Origin: Schizochytrium sp. CCTCC M209059
Taxonomy: Eukaryota; Sar; Bigyra; Thraustochytrida; Thraustochytriidae
Direction of reading: 5' to 3'
Assembly: GCA_000818945.1 (NCBI GenBank)
Contig: KN805429.1
Coordinates: forward strand, 78,113-142,112
DNA: 64,000 bases
Below the pieces are notes generated by a model. The model was not told where the DNA came from. It worked only from the letters and a program-made list of their open reading frames with translations, and did not search any database. Positions 1-10,786 of this stretch are shown here, in pieces. The position numbers were made by a program, and so were the translations under genes. Position 1 is the first letter of the stretch; the number at the start of each line of letters is the position of its first letter.

Positions 1-1
1 T

Positions 2-976
2 CCGAGCCGTGGTGCAAGCGAGCGTAGCAGGAGCAGGAGCGCGAGCAGAAGCACGAGCGAGAGAAGTTCTAGTGGTAGAAGTGGGCGGTCCAGAGAAGAG
101 CTGACGAGCGCGGACCTCAACCAGCTCGAACTTGACGCCAGAAAGAAGCCCCCTAGCCTCAGGACTCGCGCGTTTAGTTATAGCTTTGCTTCGCTCGGGT
201 CAAGCTTCCGCACTAGCCGCAGAAACGGACATAATGGCATTAGTGCTTCGCAACAACAAGCTGCATCCACATCCCAGAGCATGCGCGACATTACACGATC
301 ACGCAGCATGGACCACCATCCTGGCCAGCCAGGGAACGACTGGGAGACAGAACGCCAAAAAAGTACGCACCACCTCCTTGCAGAATGGAATGGACTTGTT
401 CACGCAGCCAGACGTAGATTCAGCACCACATCCGCCCCAAGGGCAGTGCCTGGCGCGGAGAGTGAGATATGGGACATTCACCCTGAACAAGAAATGGATG
501 CCACAACCTGCTCGGCTGAAACCATTGAGCATCTTGTACAGCGGTGTCTAGAAGCACTTCGATCGCTCCCTTTTGCCAAAAAGAAGCACATCAGTGGTCT
601 GCTCGAAATTGAGAGCGTGCTGCACCAGCTCCGTGCAAAGATTCGAGCCCAGGAGGCAACCTTGCGCAACTACGCTGACGTAGCTGAAATCAAACAGCTT
701 CTCCTCGCATTGCAAGACACTCTTACGCTCCTCTTACGTAAGCACATGTCGATTTCGAAGCGCCGCTACTTTTTGGATGCTGCTTACGGCAAACGCATGA
801 TGCTTCTTCTTCAACAGCTCACAAACAACGTGAGCGAGCTATTCATGTCGCTCTCTCGTCTCGTTATTGTTGACTCCATCGAAGTGCAGCGTCGAAACTC
901 ACTTGGAAGTCAAGAGTCTGTGCGTAATATGTGGCAGCAAGTACGTCGATTGTCTGCGAGGGGACTGGTGGAGCAA

Positions 977-1019
<43 letters not shown>

Positions 1020-2623
1020 TTCATTCTGGGGGCTCCTCGGAATCACATGCCTCAGCTCGCAGTGCGTCGCCACGAGCTGAAACGTCTCGACTGGCGCGTA
1101 CTTCCTCCGATAGTCGCAAGGAATCGTCCATCAAGCGCGCTCCTACGCGCGCTGCGAGCCCTTCGCTACCACCAAAGCCTCGTTCTCTTCGCAGCTCACA
1201 ATCAGAGTCCCTGAAACGCCGCCATTCGCCCACAAAACTGCTCCCTCGAGAGCAGCGTACATCATCGCCAAGGTCTCATAGCATAAACAGAGGAAGCACT
1301 CTCTTTGAAAAGGGCAAACTGGAGCTCTTGCAATGCAAGTGTGGCGAAGAAGGCGGGGACTTACACAAAGCCGTGGTTCTACTCGCCCAGGCTGCGCAGG
1401 AGCAACACGTGCCAGCCATGATCGTTCTGGGCCAAATTTACGAAACGGGCTTTGGAGAAAAACAACCAGATCTTGAGCTTGCGGAGCACTTTTTCACAAG
1501 CGCGGCGGATACGGGTGACGCGGACGGGAAAGCTGCTTTGGCACTTTTCTCGCTCCGACGTTGCCTTGCCGCGCCAGACCAGCAACGTCCGGGCACGCAA
1601 GAAGAAGCCCTTGCCTTGCTGCAGGATTCTGTTCGCGCCGGCAGCGCCCAGGGTGCCTGTTGTCTTGGGGAGCTATATGAGAGCGGGGCCTTTGTTGCAA
1701 AGGATCGGCGCAAAGCGAGAGCTCTTTTCGCCTCGGCAGCCACAAAGGAGAACGCGCGGGCACAGAACAACCTTGCCGTCTTGCTTATGGAATCTGATTC
1801 CAAGTCTGCAGAGGCAGAAAGGCTTCTTGAAATGAGCGCTGCCAAAGGCCTGGCAGTCGCCCAGAATAATCTAGGTCTCTTTCTCGAGAGCTGCGGGCGC
1901 CGTCAAGAGGCCCTACAAGCGTACGAGTCTGCCGTCGCAGCTTCATATTCTCCTGCAGTGACCAACCTTGGTTACCTGCTCTTCTTACGCGCCATTAATA
2001 TGACACAAGGTACCCAGCAAAAACGTAAAGACTTGCAGCGCGCTCGCTCTTTGCTCGAAACAGCCGCTGCCCAGGGATCACCCGAGGCTCATCTCTATCT
2101 TGGCTTTCTGCTCGACTCCCAGGGAACCAAAGAAGAAATCAGCGCCATGATTCACTTGCAAACCGGCATCGCGCAGACCGCACCGCAGTGGCCTTTACGT
2201 CGCTCATCACCAGATGGAATGATTGTTCGTCAAGACTTTCGTCAATACCAAGCACTTGTCGCACAGGCAGCGAGCCGGATTGCCGACATTCATTACCGTC
2301 GTCACGAGTATGCCCTGGCGATGGAAAGATATCGCCTCGCAGCCAAGCTCGGCCACGCCGACGCACTCAACGCGCTTGGTCTCATGTGCGAGTCTGGAAA
2401 ATGCTTGTCGCATCATTCCACAGACCTCGAACGCGCAAAGAAACTCTATCGCTCTGCGTTAGCTCAAGGCTGCGCGGACGCGGGGTTTAATCTGGCTGCT
2501 CTTGCCCTTCGTGAGGGCAACGCTCATCGCGGGGAAGCCCGGAATTATCTTAAGTCGGCTCTCACGATTGACCCCTCCCACGAGCGCGCTCTTCATCTTT
2601 CTAATGAACTCAATTTGTTATGA
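2..2623 (+). CDS. Sel1-like repeat (SLR/TPR-type) protein, 5' partial
   Basis: The frame is open from the window edge, so the 5' end is missing; the first internal ATG is at 281 but the Arg/Ser-rich reading frame continues upstream of it. Order of parts: an RS-rich N-terminus, a helical region (about nt 500-950), a polyglutamine run of about 17 residues encoded by CAA/CAG (nt 975-1018), a basic Ser/Arg-rich disordered stretch (nt 1030-1300), then at least six Sel1-type helical repeats from nt 1320 to the end, with recurring A..G...A...LG..YE.G signatures. Sel1-repeat proteins are scaffolds for protein complexes (for example in ER-associated degradation), but nothing here fixes a specific role. 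The stop TGA is at 2621-2623, inside the first copy of an 85-bp duplication shared with the convergent neighbour. Confidence 0.85.
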
Positions 2624-2773
2624 ACTGAAATACTAGACCGTCCAATCGCCCGCTTAAGACCAGCCACCTCTCATCGCGCTTTGCGATGATGAACTCAATT
2701 TGTTATGAACTGAAATACTAGACCGTCCAATCGTCCGCTCAAGACCAGCCACCTCTCATCGCGCTTTGCGAAA
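2604..2773. repeat. 85-bp tandem duplication across two convergent gene ends
   Basis: Copies at 2604-2688 and 2689-2773 differ at only a couple of positions. Copy 1 carries the stop codon used by the plus-strand Sel1 gene; copy 2 carries the stop codon used by the minus-strand WD40 gene. Each copy also contains the other gene's terminal codons as an unused duplicate. Confidence 0.95.
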
Positions 2774-5700
2774 AGTTGGCCGCCGTTTCTCAGAGCGAAA
2801 CGCACCCGACTTGCAGGTCCTCCGGAAATGCCTTCCAGACGGCCGTCCGACATAGCCACCACGCCGCAGTCCTCGGCGACAGCAACAGGAACTCGCGACG
2901 ATTCGCTGGAGCACAGTCCTGCCGTCTTTTCTGTCAGAGCGCAGGTAGACGTGTTCCACATTGGGTCTCTCTTGCGGGGGACAAGGCTGCCGTCTTCGTC
3001 TTTCACTTGCGTTTCGTGATACACGTTTTGCTTCAGCTTGGGTACAAGACGCGAGACCTGTAGCGCGGGAAGAGACTGCACACAGCCATTGCTTCGAATA
3101 AAAGTTCCATCGCAGGACCAATCGAGATGAGTGACAGGATTCGGGGGCTCAAGAGAGAGCTTCTGCACAAGAGCATAATTCCTTGTCTCGAGAATGCGAA
3201 TCTGACCATCGTCGCTTCCGACCGCTAAACGCTGACCGTCTCCAGAGTACTGAAGCGATCGCACAGCATCGCGCGAATGATCCGAGCCTTGCAGAAACGC
3301 GATGGACATCTGCAAGAGCTGGCGGGTCAGATTGGCCGCGAAAACTACCAAAAACCCACTCCTTGTTCCCACTGCAATGTGATGGTGGCCCGACACGGAG
3401 ACAGCACAGCTCGTCGCCGCGTCTGGCAATGCTTGTTCTCGAACCAGTTTACGCTCTCTCAGATCCCATATACAGACTCTAGCGTCAGTTCCGGCGGTCA
3501 CCATGTGTGGCTGGCCGTCAATGGAAAATGCAGCACACTCGAGACCTTGGTGCGCAGACCCGTGGCCGCAAACCAGCTCGGACGAGCTGTGAGAGAAGGT
3601 CTCGTACTCGAGCAGTCGACCTTGTTGGGTACTGAAAAGCCAGGCTCCGCGGCCTGTGCGATCGCAATCACCGCACGCAAGAGCTACGCCGAGCGCTTCG
3701 AGACCATCTCCTGGGAGCGGGTCTAGATTGGAGTCGACAAAGATGGCTTTTCCCGAAGAAGAAATACAAAGAAGCTCACGTTGATCGCGTCCGGGTATGA
3801 TCGTGGCAAGATCAGCCAAAAGAACGCGCGAATGCGGTGCTTTCAGGTCTTCTTTCGTCATGATGCGCCAGACACTGGTGCTCGCGCCATTCCAGGCAAC
3901 AAGGGCTCCGTCCGCGTGACCGCTGACCAGTCGACCGCCCAGGAAAGCAAGACATGTAATCTGTCCTGCGACAGGGCTTCTCGCAGCAGTAGACGACATA
4001 CGGTTTCTCACAGGATCAAAAGTCCAGACTCTCAGCCCCGTGTCGTCTGCAAGGATAACATCAATGTCCGCGTTCGTGTCGCTCTCGCTCTTTGGAACTA
4101 GCGCCATTGTGTGTGCAGGTCCGGAGCCTCCTGTCGCTTTAAGTTGGCCTGTTTTGGCGCAGCTAATGGTGAACTCACCCGCATAAGTCAGAACCGCAAC
4201 CAGCGAACCCAGCGCCGACAGGGCGACCTGCTGCACACCACCTTCTACACGCAAACTGCATTCTTGCTGCAATGTTGCCTCTCTCCAGATCATGACATGG
4301 CCTGCATCATCACCCGTGGCAATGAGCTGACCGTCAGTCGAGACATCAACAGCAACGATGGCGGAATCATGACCCCAAAAGAACGATTGACGAGCGAGTC
4401 GACCATCCCGCACAGGCCGCTGAATTACCGCGAGATTCGCAGCAACAAAGAGAACATCATCTTGCTCGCCTACGAATCGAGCCCCGCACCTTGCGCTCCG
4501 ACCGTACACCCAATCCAACTCGAGGTCCGCTGGACGCGCAAGGGGAGTCCTTGGGGCGAGTGCGCTCTTTGGAAGACGATTCTTCCACGCTATATTGTCG
4601 ACGGGCCATGGAAGGTCCGCTTCTTTCCGTGCAAGTGCGTGCTTTGTAGGAAACTGCTGCCGCAAATACGCAGCCGCTTCGATGTAGTTCGGCTGCTGGG
4701 ACTCATTTCGGCGCCCGGCCAGTCTCTGGCGAGCCTGATCAAGAAGGTGATTTTTCTCTGCCTCGGAGCGTTGCGCCCAGATCTCCCTCGCGCGGCAAAT
4801 ACCTTCGAGGTTTTCAGTCTGCCAAATGCAGAGCGCGCGACGGGAGTCGAGACTCAGCACGTAGCGATCTTGGGCCGAGAAACATACTTGCGTGACTTGC
4901 GCCGCATGGTCCTTGTAGACCCGACCGCTTGCAGCACAGGGAAATGAATGAAGATTCAGGTTCCCGTCCTTGTCGCCGGCGATGAGATGCAATCCCCCGT
5001 TGGACCTTGCGCATGTTGTCCAATGGGCTCGGGACGGTACCTTCGAGACCGCCCAGCCATTTGTGCACGTCCAAGAAGCCCATTCAATGTCCTTGGCAAA
5101 ACCTGCACTTGGTAATCGTTGCGCAGCGCTCCGGGAGACCTGCCAGTACAGCAGCTCCCTCGAGCCGCATATGGACTGCAGGTGCCACAGAGGCAGACCC
5201 GTTTCGCCCTGTGTCGATTCCAACGACCAGTCCAAGCTCGCCACAAAGCTGGTGTGACCCGCAAGCTTGTGCAAAAGCACGTAGTTTGCGCTTCGGTCAA
5301 AGATGTAAATGCTCTGATCATGGCAGCCAGCTGCAAGGAGCGAAGCGTCTGGAGAGTAGCGAAGCACCTGAGCCCAATCTCTAAGTGCGTCAATGTCCGA
5401 GAAATGTTCAACACTAATTTCTTCAAGACCCCGCTCCGTACTGCTCGGGGGCCAAAACAGGGCAAAGACTTGAAGAAAACCGTCGTCGGTAGCCGCTGCG
5501 AGATGTCCGAGGCTGTCCTGCGCTTCAGCGCTGCTCAGGGCGAGCGAGATGACTTTGCGCTGCACTTCAACCTCTGCCACTTTTTTCTTCGCATCAAGCG
5601 CCCACAGACAAAGTTTGCCGTCGTCCGCCGCGGATGCGGTGAGCTGTTCCTTCGGATGGGTAGCAAGAGCCCATGCTTCCCCTTTGCTGTGAGTCTCAAG

Positions 5701-8700
5701 CAAAAGTTCAGGAGCGGTATCATGCGCAAGGCTACGAGCATCCGTGTCAATGATGAACTCAGTAATTTTACCGTCGCGAAAAGCCACAGCGCCATAAACG
5801 AGCCGCGAAGCATTCGATCCGGCGATGCGCTGAGCGTTCTGATCTTTGGAAATCACGGAGATCGCGCGCACGCCAACTCCCTTGGACTTTTCTTCTGCCT
5901 TATAAAGGACATGTTCCTCAAAGTCGTCAGGACCGGCTCGCGTCCATAGCGTTACGTGGCCTGCTTTATTGCCAGCGAGAAATCCGCCCATCTGCGTCGG
6001 TACGAAGCACAGCGCAAAGCAAGGGCCGACGCGTCCCTGATGCTGGTTAAGAATTTTGGTGATGCAGTGCGTCTTGACATCCCAGACCGCCAACGTTCCA
6101 TCCGCAAGACCTGTGATTGCCGTCGAGCTGTCAACTGCGCACACTGAGTAAACGTTCTGCACCGCTACAGCCACGCCAGTCTTCGATGCAAAACTGCCGC
6201 GCTGCGATGTCGGTGCAGATCCTCGTTGAGACTTCCAAAAGGTGACGTGCCGTACCCCAACGGTGACAAAGTGCTTTTCGCACGTCCATACCATGTCATG
6301 AACAGAGTCTGCTCCACTTGGGACAAAACCCTGCACACGTCGCGTGGGCCACTCCACTGTCGCTACAGTCTGCATATGGTCGCCCCCAACTACGCAGAGA
6401 AGATTTCCGTCGCTGCTAAAGGCAAGGTGCGAGACTCCGCCTTTGGCCCAAGGGAGATCAATCTCGCAGACCATCAACATGGTCTCGACGTCCCACACGT
6501 GCACACTTGATCCTTGTGCAAACGCTATATGCGTACGCCGTGGTGTTGTTGCCAAGACCTCTACAACCCGGTGTCCAGCAGGTATCTCGCGATGCTGCAA
6601 AGATGCAGCATGCTGGGGGCGGAGAAAGCGCTGCTGGAGCTTTCCCGAACCAGTATTAAATCCCACTATTGTTACCATACCGCAGGCTGGAAACGCGAGA
6701 CGGCGATCAAAGAGATACTGAATATTCTTGCCAGCGGCATTGTAGCCTTGCACCCAATCAAGTACCACTTCCGCGTCCTTGTGTCCTTCGTGAACACCCA
6801 TTGCATCGAGAAGCACTTGATGCTCATCACTCTTTTGCGTGTCCGGTGTCTCTCGTGATCTCTGCCAGTCGTTGAGCGGCATCGTCTCGTCACCCTCGCA
6901 CAATCGATCAAACTCAGGAATAGACGCTGCGTCCTGCCCGAAAACTTCCTCGCAAGAGTCATCGCTGTTGGCAACGAGGCGGCGTTGAGCGATTTCATGC
7001 TCGAATTCAAGGTCGCAAATGGATGCAGCCTCTTGCTTGGCTTCCTTCTCCTCGCCATCAAGGTTCGAATTGTTCTCGACCACAGCCCACTGCGCCATGG
7101 TGCCATTCGCATAGGCCGCCATGAGCGCTGCGCCTCCCTGAATGAACTTGACACAGACGACCGGTGCGCGCTCGCTGTCGGCAGGACAGGCTCGGAGAAT
7201 CGTGGTCTCAGAAGCACAAGGAAAGGTAACGCATGAGGACCCACCGTTTTGGTCACCTATTGCAAGTCTTCCCAAAGCTACATCGAAGACACACGCGTCT
7301 CGACGAAGAGAATTCGGGAGTGCTTGCAAATCTTCTTCCGCTGGGTATGCGTACGAAGTCCAAGAGATGCCGCGCACGTCTGCAAGACTATCCTCGAGCA
7401 TATGGCCGCCACGGGCGATATCTGCGTAGTAGTGTCGGAGGCTCATGGGTTCGTTGACAGGAAAAATCGAGATCTTCAGGAACGACGAGCAATGAGACCA
7501 ACCAAGTACTGCTCGATGCGGCACTTCCGCGCTTGGGGCGTCAATTCTGAGAACTTGTGCGCGGGTGAAAAGCTTGTGTCGGTCCAAGGTGTGACGCCGC
7601 ACATCGAAAACATGAACCGCGCCACCAGAAAAGTACGCAGCGATGCGAAGTCCATCGGGAGAAAAGCAAATCGATACGGGCCCTCCACTACAATCGAGGC
7701 CGCTGCGCGGGATTCGCGCGGCTTCTTCACTCAGTAAGCTTGCAGAGCCAGCGAGGCGTACACTAATCTCACCCGAGGCCAAACCCACCGCGAGGTACTC
7801 GCCGTTCGGTGCGAATGCTAAACAAAGTCCTGGTGAGCTCAAAAAGCACGAGGCTGCGAGACGGCGTGCTGCAGAATCCCACACGCATAATCTAGCATCG
7901 GCGCAAGAGCACGAGACAACGATACTATCATCTTGAGGCATGACCGCAAGTGCCGGGGCGGCACCACCACCAAGCGCCTGAACAATCGGGATCTTGGTTC
8001 GGCGCGGGCCACTGACCTTCTCACCGAGGTTGATCTCGAAAATATGACCCGATGTCGTCGCGATGAGCGCAACTTTGGAAAGGACTGGGTTGACAATGCA
8101 CATACTACTGACAACAATGGAACTGTCCAAGATGGGCCCATTTGCGCTTCCACTTCCCGCGAGGATGACTGCATTGCGCGCAAGCTTCTCTTCTGAGCGA
8201 AAAGAACTTGTTGCCGCCGCGCTGCCAACTGTATCCTGGCCTGTACCAAGAGGATGCAAGCCCATGTCCCACAGTCTAAGCTCTCCATGTGCGGAAGCGC
8301 TCACAATGCCGGCTTTCCACTCGAATACATGAAGAATTGGCCGCGAGTCCATCGATGCGTCAACAACTTTTTCCAGGCGCCTTGCGGATAGATTATACTG
8401 GATAAGCATACCTTGCGTCGTGCCAATGACTAAATCCTTGCCTACAAAGCACAGGCTCGATGGCTGCAAGTCTTGCTGTTTGCAGATGCTTTCTAAATCG
8501 AGAGCAACTGGCTCGAGCGAGCCGCAGGACCCAGGTGGAATGCTCGGGCCTCGAAGGTGCGCGGTTACCTCATTCGCGTCCTGTGCGAGTCGATGACTAC
8601 GATGTTGGCGAAAACGTTGGGCAGATGGGCCTGCCTTTTGAACGATCCAGAGCTGGGCAAAAGTAGAACCCACGGCGCCGAGACAGTCTTCGCCGGCAGA

Positions 8701-10002
8701 CCAAGCGATGTCTGCAACATTTCCATGAGGAATCTCGACTGGATCGCCTATGCGCTCCCCTGCCCGCCAGTCCCAAACCTCGATACGAGGCCTCTGAGGA
8801 GCCCGACTGTCAAACGAGTGCAACTTCTTTGGAGCTACATTGGTGGCGACAGCAAGAAGTTGCCCACTGCGGCTAAAAAGAATCTGACTTGGCCCAGGTG
8901 CAACCTGAATAGAACTTTCCTGATAGTCGTCATTCTCGAAACGGCGTGGTTCCCATACACGGATCTCTCCGCTGAGATCTGCGCTTGCAATGTGCTGAAA
9001 AGATGGATGGACATCCAGACTGTTGATTGGTGCTCGATGCCCGGTATAGACGGTCTGGGTACATGCATGAATATCTTGCACAATGATAGCTGTCCCCGTG
9101 GCGTACCCAATTCGCGTTCGTTTCGCGTCGAGATACTTTGCAGTGCCCTTACTCCCTTTTCGAGGCGAGTATGCGTACGTCCAAGTAAGGTCGAGCCGCA
9201 TACTCGTACGAGAGGACTCTGATGGAATTTCTTTAGGAAGCGTGTCTCTAGCCGGTTCAACAGAAAAATACTTTTCTCCATCCTCGTCCTCCGGAAATGA
9301 TCCTGGAAGTGCTTCGTCGCCCTCGCGTGGCCCCGGACCTGAGTGATGGTGAAGTGGCTCCTTTGTAGCAGCCTGAGCAAAAATGGCGAATTCGTCGACA
9401 AATCGCATAATTTCCCGATTTCCGCGTGCCCAGGAGACAAATTCTTCGTAGGAGAGGCTTCGGTTCATGCTGTGATCGTACACTCGAAGCGCAAGACCGG
9501 CAATGTCTTCAAAGGGCTTGTCGTCAGCGAGCAGTTCGAGTGAGCGAGTTTCACTGAGTTGGATGAGTCGAAGTGTGCCAAGAACAGTGGAGCGCACCAT
9601 GAGCACAAGTTCCTCGTAGCAAAGTGCACCATTCAAGTTCAGATCGTAGAGCTCAAAGCAGAATTGTGTCTTGGCTGCAAAGTCTTCACAGCTAAGCATC
9701 ATGATTCCAGCAAGAAACTCGAGACAGTTGACGCGACCGTTATTCCCGGTATCCATGAGGCGAAAGAGTTCCTGAGCCTCTTCGTTGGTAATGGCAGGAA
9801 CCGCGGAAGAGATCCACGCATTGAATTGGCTCTGCACCATGACAAAGGTCCCCACCTTCTTCAAAGTGCTCAATAGAATCTTGACATCCTGCATAGGCCA
9901 CGAGGCAAATGGAAAGGCAGCTTGTCGTAGATGCCCTCCTTTGAGCAGAAAATCATCTCCACCAGGTATGGCTGGACTTTGCCGTGACGTCACGACACCC
10001 AT
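2695..10002 (-). CDS. Giant EF-hand / triple EMAP-like (HELP-WD40) protein
   Basis: A single uninterrupted frame of 2,435 residues. The N-terminus MGVVTS fits the N-myristoylation consensus (Gly2, Ser6). EF-hand-like loops lie near residues 80-100, 115-137 and 172-191; the last is poorly canonical. After that come three tandem EMAP-like units, each opening with a HELP-type segment near residues 265, 1080 and 1824 (the latter two with LDW at the core) followed by WD40 blades. Three tandem units match the layout of EML5/EML6 microtubule-associated proteins; animal EMLs lack the EF-hand head. Inferred role: a Ca2+-responsive, possibly membrane-tethered, microtubule or axonemal scaffold. The ATG at 10002 is the first in frame. 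Its 3' end converges on the Sel1 gene. Confidence 0.85.
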   Translation of the reverse strand: MGVVTSRQSPAIPGGDDFLLKGGHLRQAAFPFASWPMQDVKILLSTLKKVGTFVMVQSQFNAWISSAVPAITNEEAQELFRLMDTGNNGRVNCLEFLAGIMMLSCEDFAAKTQFCFELYDLNLNGALCYEELVLMVRSTVLGTLRLIQLSETRSLELLADDKPFEDIAGLALRVYDHSMNRSLSYEEFVSWARGNREIMRFVDEFAIFAQAATKEPLHHHSGPGPREGDEALPGSFPEDEDGEKYFSVEPARDTLPKEIPSESSRTSMRLDLTWTYAYSPRKGSKGTAKYLDAKRTRIGYATGTAIIVQDIHACTQTVYTGHRAPINSLDVHPSFQHIASADLSGEIRVWEPRRFENDDYQESSIQVAPGPSQILFSRSGQLLAVATNVAPKKLHSFDSRAPQRPRIEVWDWRAGERIGDPVEIPHGNVADIAWSAGEDCLGAVGSTFAQLWIVQKAGPSAQRFRQHRSHRLAQDANEVTAHLRGPSIPPGSCGSLEPVALDLESICKQQDLQPSSLCFVGKDLVIGTTQGMLIQYNLSARRLEKVVDASMDSRPILHVFEWKAGIVSASAHGELRLWDMGLHPLGTGQDTVGSAAATSSFRSEEKLARNAVILAGSGSANGPILDSSIVVSSMCIVNPVLSKVALIATTSGHIFEINLGEKVSGPRRTKIPIVQALGGGAAPALAVMPQDDSIVVSCSCADARLCVWDSAARRLAASCFLSSPGLCLAFAPNGEYLAVGLASGEISVRLAGSASLLSEEAARIPRSGLDCSGGPVSICFSPDGLRIAAYFSGGAVHVFDVRRHTLDRHKLFTRAQVLRIDAPSAEVPHRAVLGWSHCSSFLKISIFPVNEPMSLRHYYADIARGGHMLEDSLADVRGISWTSYAYPAEEDLQALPNSLRRDACVFDVALGRLAIGDQNGGSSCVTFPCASETTILRACPADSERAPVVCVKFIQGGAALMAAYANGTMAQWAVVENNSNLDGEEKEAKQEAASICDLEFEHEIAQRRLVANSDDSCEEVFGQDAASIPEFDRLCEGDETMPLNDWQRSRETPDTQKSDEHQVLLDAMGVHEGHKDAEVVLDWVQGYNAAGKNIQYLFDRRLAFPACGMVTIVGFNTGSGKLQQRFLRPQHAASLQHREIPAGHRVVEVLATTPRRTHIAFAQGSSVHVWDVETMLMVCEIDLPWAKGGVSHLAFSSDGNLLCVVGGDHMQTVATVEWPTRRVQGFVPSGADSVHDMVWTCEKHFVTVGVRHVTFWKSQRGSAPTSQRGSFASKTGVAVAVQNVYSVCAVDSSTAITGLADGTLAVWDVKTHCITKILNQHQGRVGPCFALCFVPTQMGGFLAGNKAGHVTLWTRAGPDDFEEHVLYKAEEKSKGVGVRAISVISKDQNAQRIAGSNASRLVYGAVAFRDGKITEFIIDTDARSLAHDTAPELLLETHSKGEAWALATHPKEQLTASAADDGKLCLWALDAKKKVAEVEVQRKVISLALSSAEAQDSLGHLAAATDDGFLQVFALFWPPSSTERGLEEISVEHFSDIDALRDWAQVLRYSPDASLLAAGCHDQSIYIFDRSANYVLLHKLAGHTSFVASLDWSLESTQGETGLPLWHLQSICGSRELLYWQVSRSAAQRLPSAGFAKDIEWASWTCTNGWAVSKVPSRAHWTTCARSNGGLHLIAGDKDGNLNLHSFPCAASGRVYKDHAAQVTQVCFSAQDRYVLSLDSRRALCIWQTENLEGICRAREIWAQRSEAEKNHLLDQARQRLAGRRNESQQPNYIEAAAYLRQQFPTKHALARKEADLPWPVDNIAWKNRLPKSALAPRTPLARPADLELDWVYGRSARCGARFVGEQDDVLFVAANLAVIQRPVRDGRLARQSFFWGHDSAIVAVDVSTDGQLIATGDDAGHVMIWREATLQQECSLRVEGGVQQVALSALGSLVAVLTYAGEFTISCAKTGQLKATGGSGPAHTMALVPKSESDTNADIDVILADDTGLRVWTFDPVRNRMSSTAARSPVAGQITCLAFLGGRLVSGHADGALVAWNGASTSVWRIMTKEDLKAPHSRVLLADLATIIPGRDQRELLCISSSGKAIFVDSNLDPLPGDGLEALGVALACGDCDRTGRGAWLFSTQQGRLLEYETFSHSSSELVCGHGSAHQGLECAAFSIDGQPHMVTAGTDARVCIWDLRERKLVREQALPDAATSCAVSVSGHHHIAVGTRSGFLVVFAANLTRQLLQMSIAFLQGSDHSRDAVRSLQYSGDGQRLAVGSDDGQIRILETRNYALVQKLSLEPPNPVTHLDWSCDGTFIRSNGCVQSLPALQVSRLVPKLKQNVYHETQVKDEDGSLVPRKRDPMWNTSTCALTEKTAGLCSSESSRVPVAVAEDCGVVAMSDGRLEGISGGPASRVRFALRNGGQLFAKRDERWLVLSGRLDGLVFQFITN

Positions 10003-10786
10003 TGTGCGGCCTCTTCCTCTCGTAGAACTAGGCTTTTGCCCGGCGCAACGTTGGCAGCAGCGCTATGCTACTTCTTCGTTTCTTTGTCTTTCTTGAGCTT
10101 TCTCGCGTGTAGCCACTCGACTGTCTCAATTTCCTCGTCTCCCACCTCGAACAAGCTCAAGGCTTTGCTTGACGTCTGTGTGCTTGCCTGTTCGTATTGT
10201 GTTTCCCTCAATTTGTGCGAAAGGAGTCCTCTGGCGTCTTGCCACCTCCGAAGCAGCCTTCCCCGCCTCGGGTCGCGTCTAGGCTCCGTCTCACACTTTG
10301 TATGTTTCGTCTGGTGGCGGCTCGACCTGCCTGCCTGCCTGCCTGCCTGCTGATCGCGAGAATCCCACGGACGGCCGTCCGCGGGCGGGCCCTCTAGGAC
10401 AATTTTAGTTTATTTCTGAGGACTCGGGCTCGCGCTTCGGAGCCACAACAATGCAGCCGTGTTCCTGTGCGCGTCGTGATTAGAAAGAACTGCTAGTCCG
10501 AGTCACCAGAGCCGAGTATATTTCGCTCAAAGTCCGAGTGCAAACTGGTGCTCAACGGTCATTTGCAGACACATGTCAGAAGTCCCAGTCTCTTCAACGG
10601 CTAGGAGCGGAATCGCGCGGGATTCGCAATCCCGCGAGGACGAGCGAGCCCGAAAGCCGCGGCGGAGGAACGAGCAATTGAGTCGTCGTAGACATACCGT
10701 CATACCTCCAGCCTCAGGTTCTTCGAGGTCCTCTGGAGTTTAGTTCTCGACGGAGCTAGCACAGAAGAAGAAGAGAAGAAGAAAGA
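10003..10786. promoter_or_regulatory. Divergent intergenic region between EMAP-like and DOT1-like genes
   Basis: The 784 bp separate two divergent start codons, so both promoters should lie here. I see pyrimidine-rich DNA, a short (CCTG)n run near 10328-10350 and a perfect hairpin at 10616-10636. No convincing open reading frame or TATA box. Confidence 0.5.
10616..10636. repeat. Perfect 9-bp hairpin
   Basis: Inverted repeat CGCGGGATT / AATCCCGCG with a 3-nt loop, about 150 bp upstream of the DOT1-like start codon, possibly in its 5' UTR or promoter. Function unknown. Confidence 0.7.

Noticed and set aside
4111..4947. Plus-strand frames inside the EMAP-like gene, including 278 and 276 residues
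   Set aside because: Antisense shadows of a strongly supported WD40 coding sequence; no domain likeness.
10616..10636. Perfect hairpin read as a rho-independent terminator
   Set aside because: The genome is eukaryotic, the hairpin has no T-tract and lies upstream of a gene.
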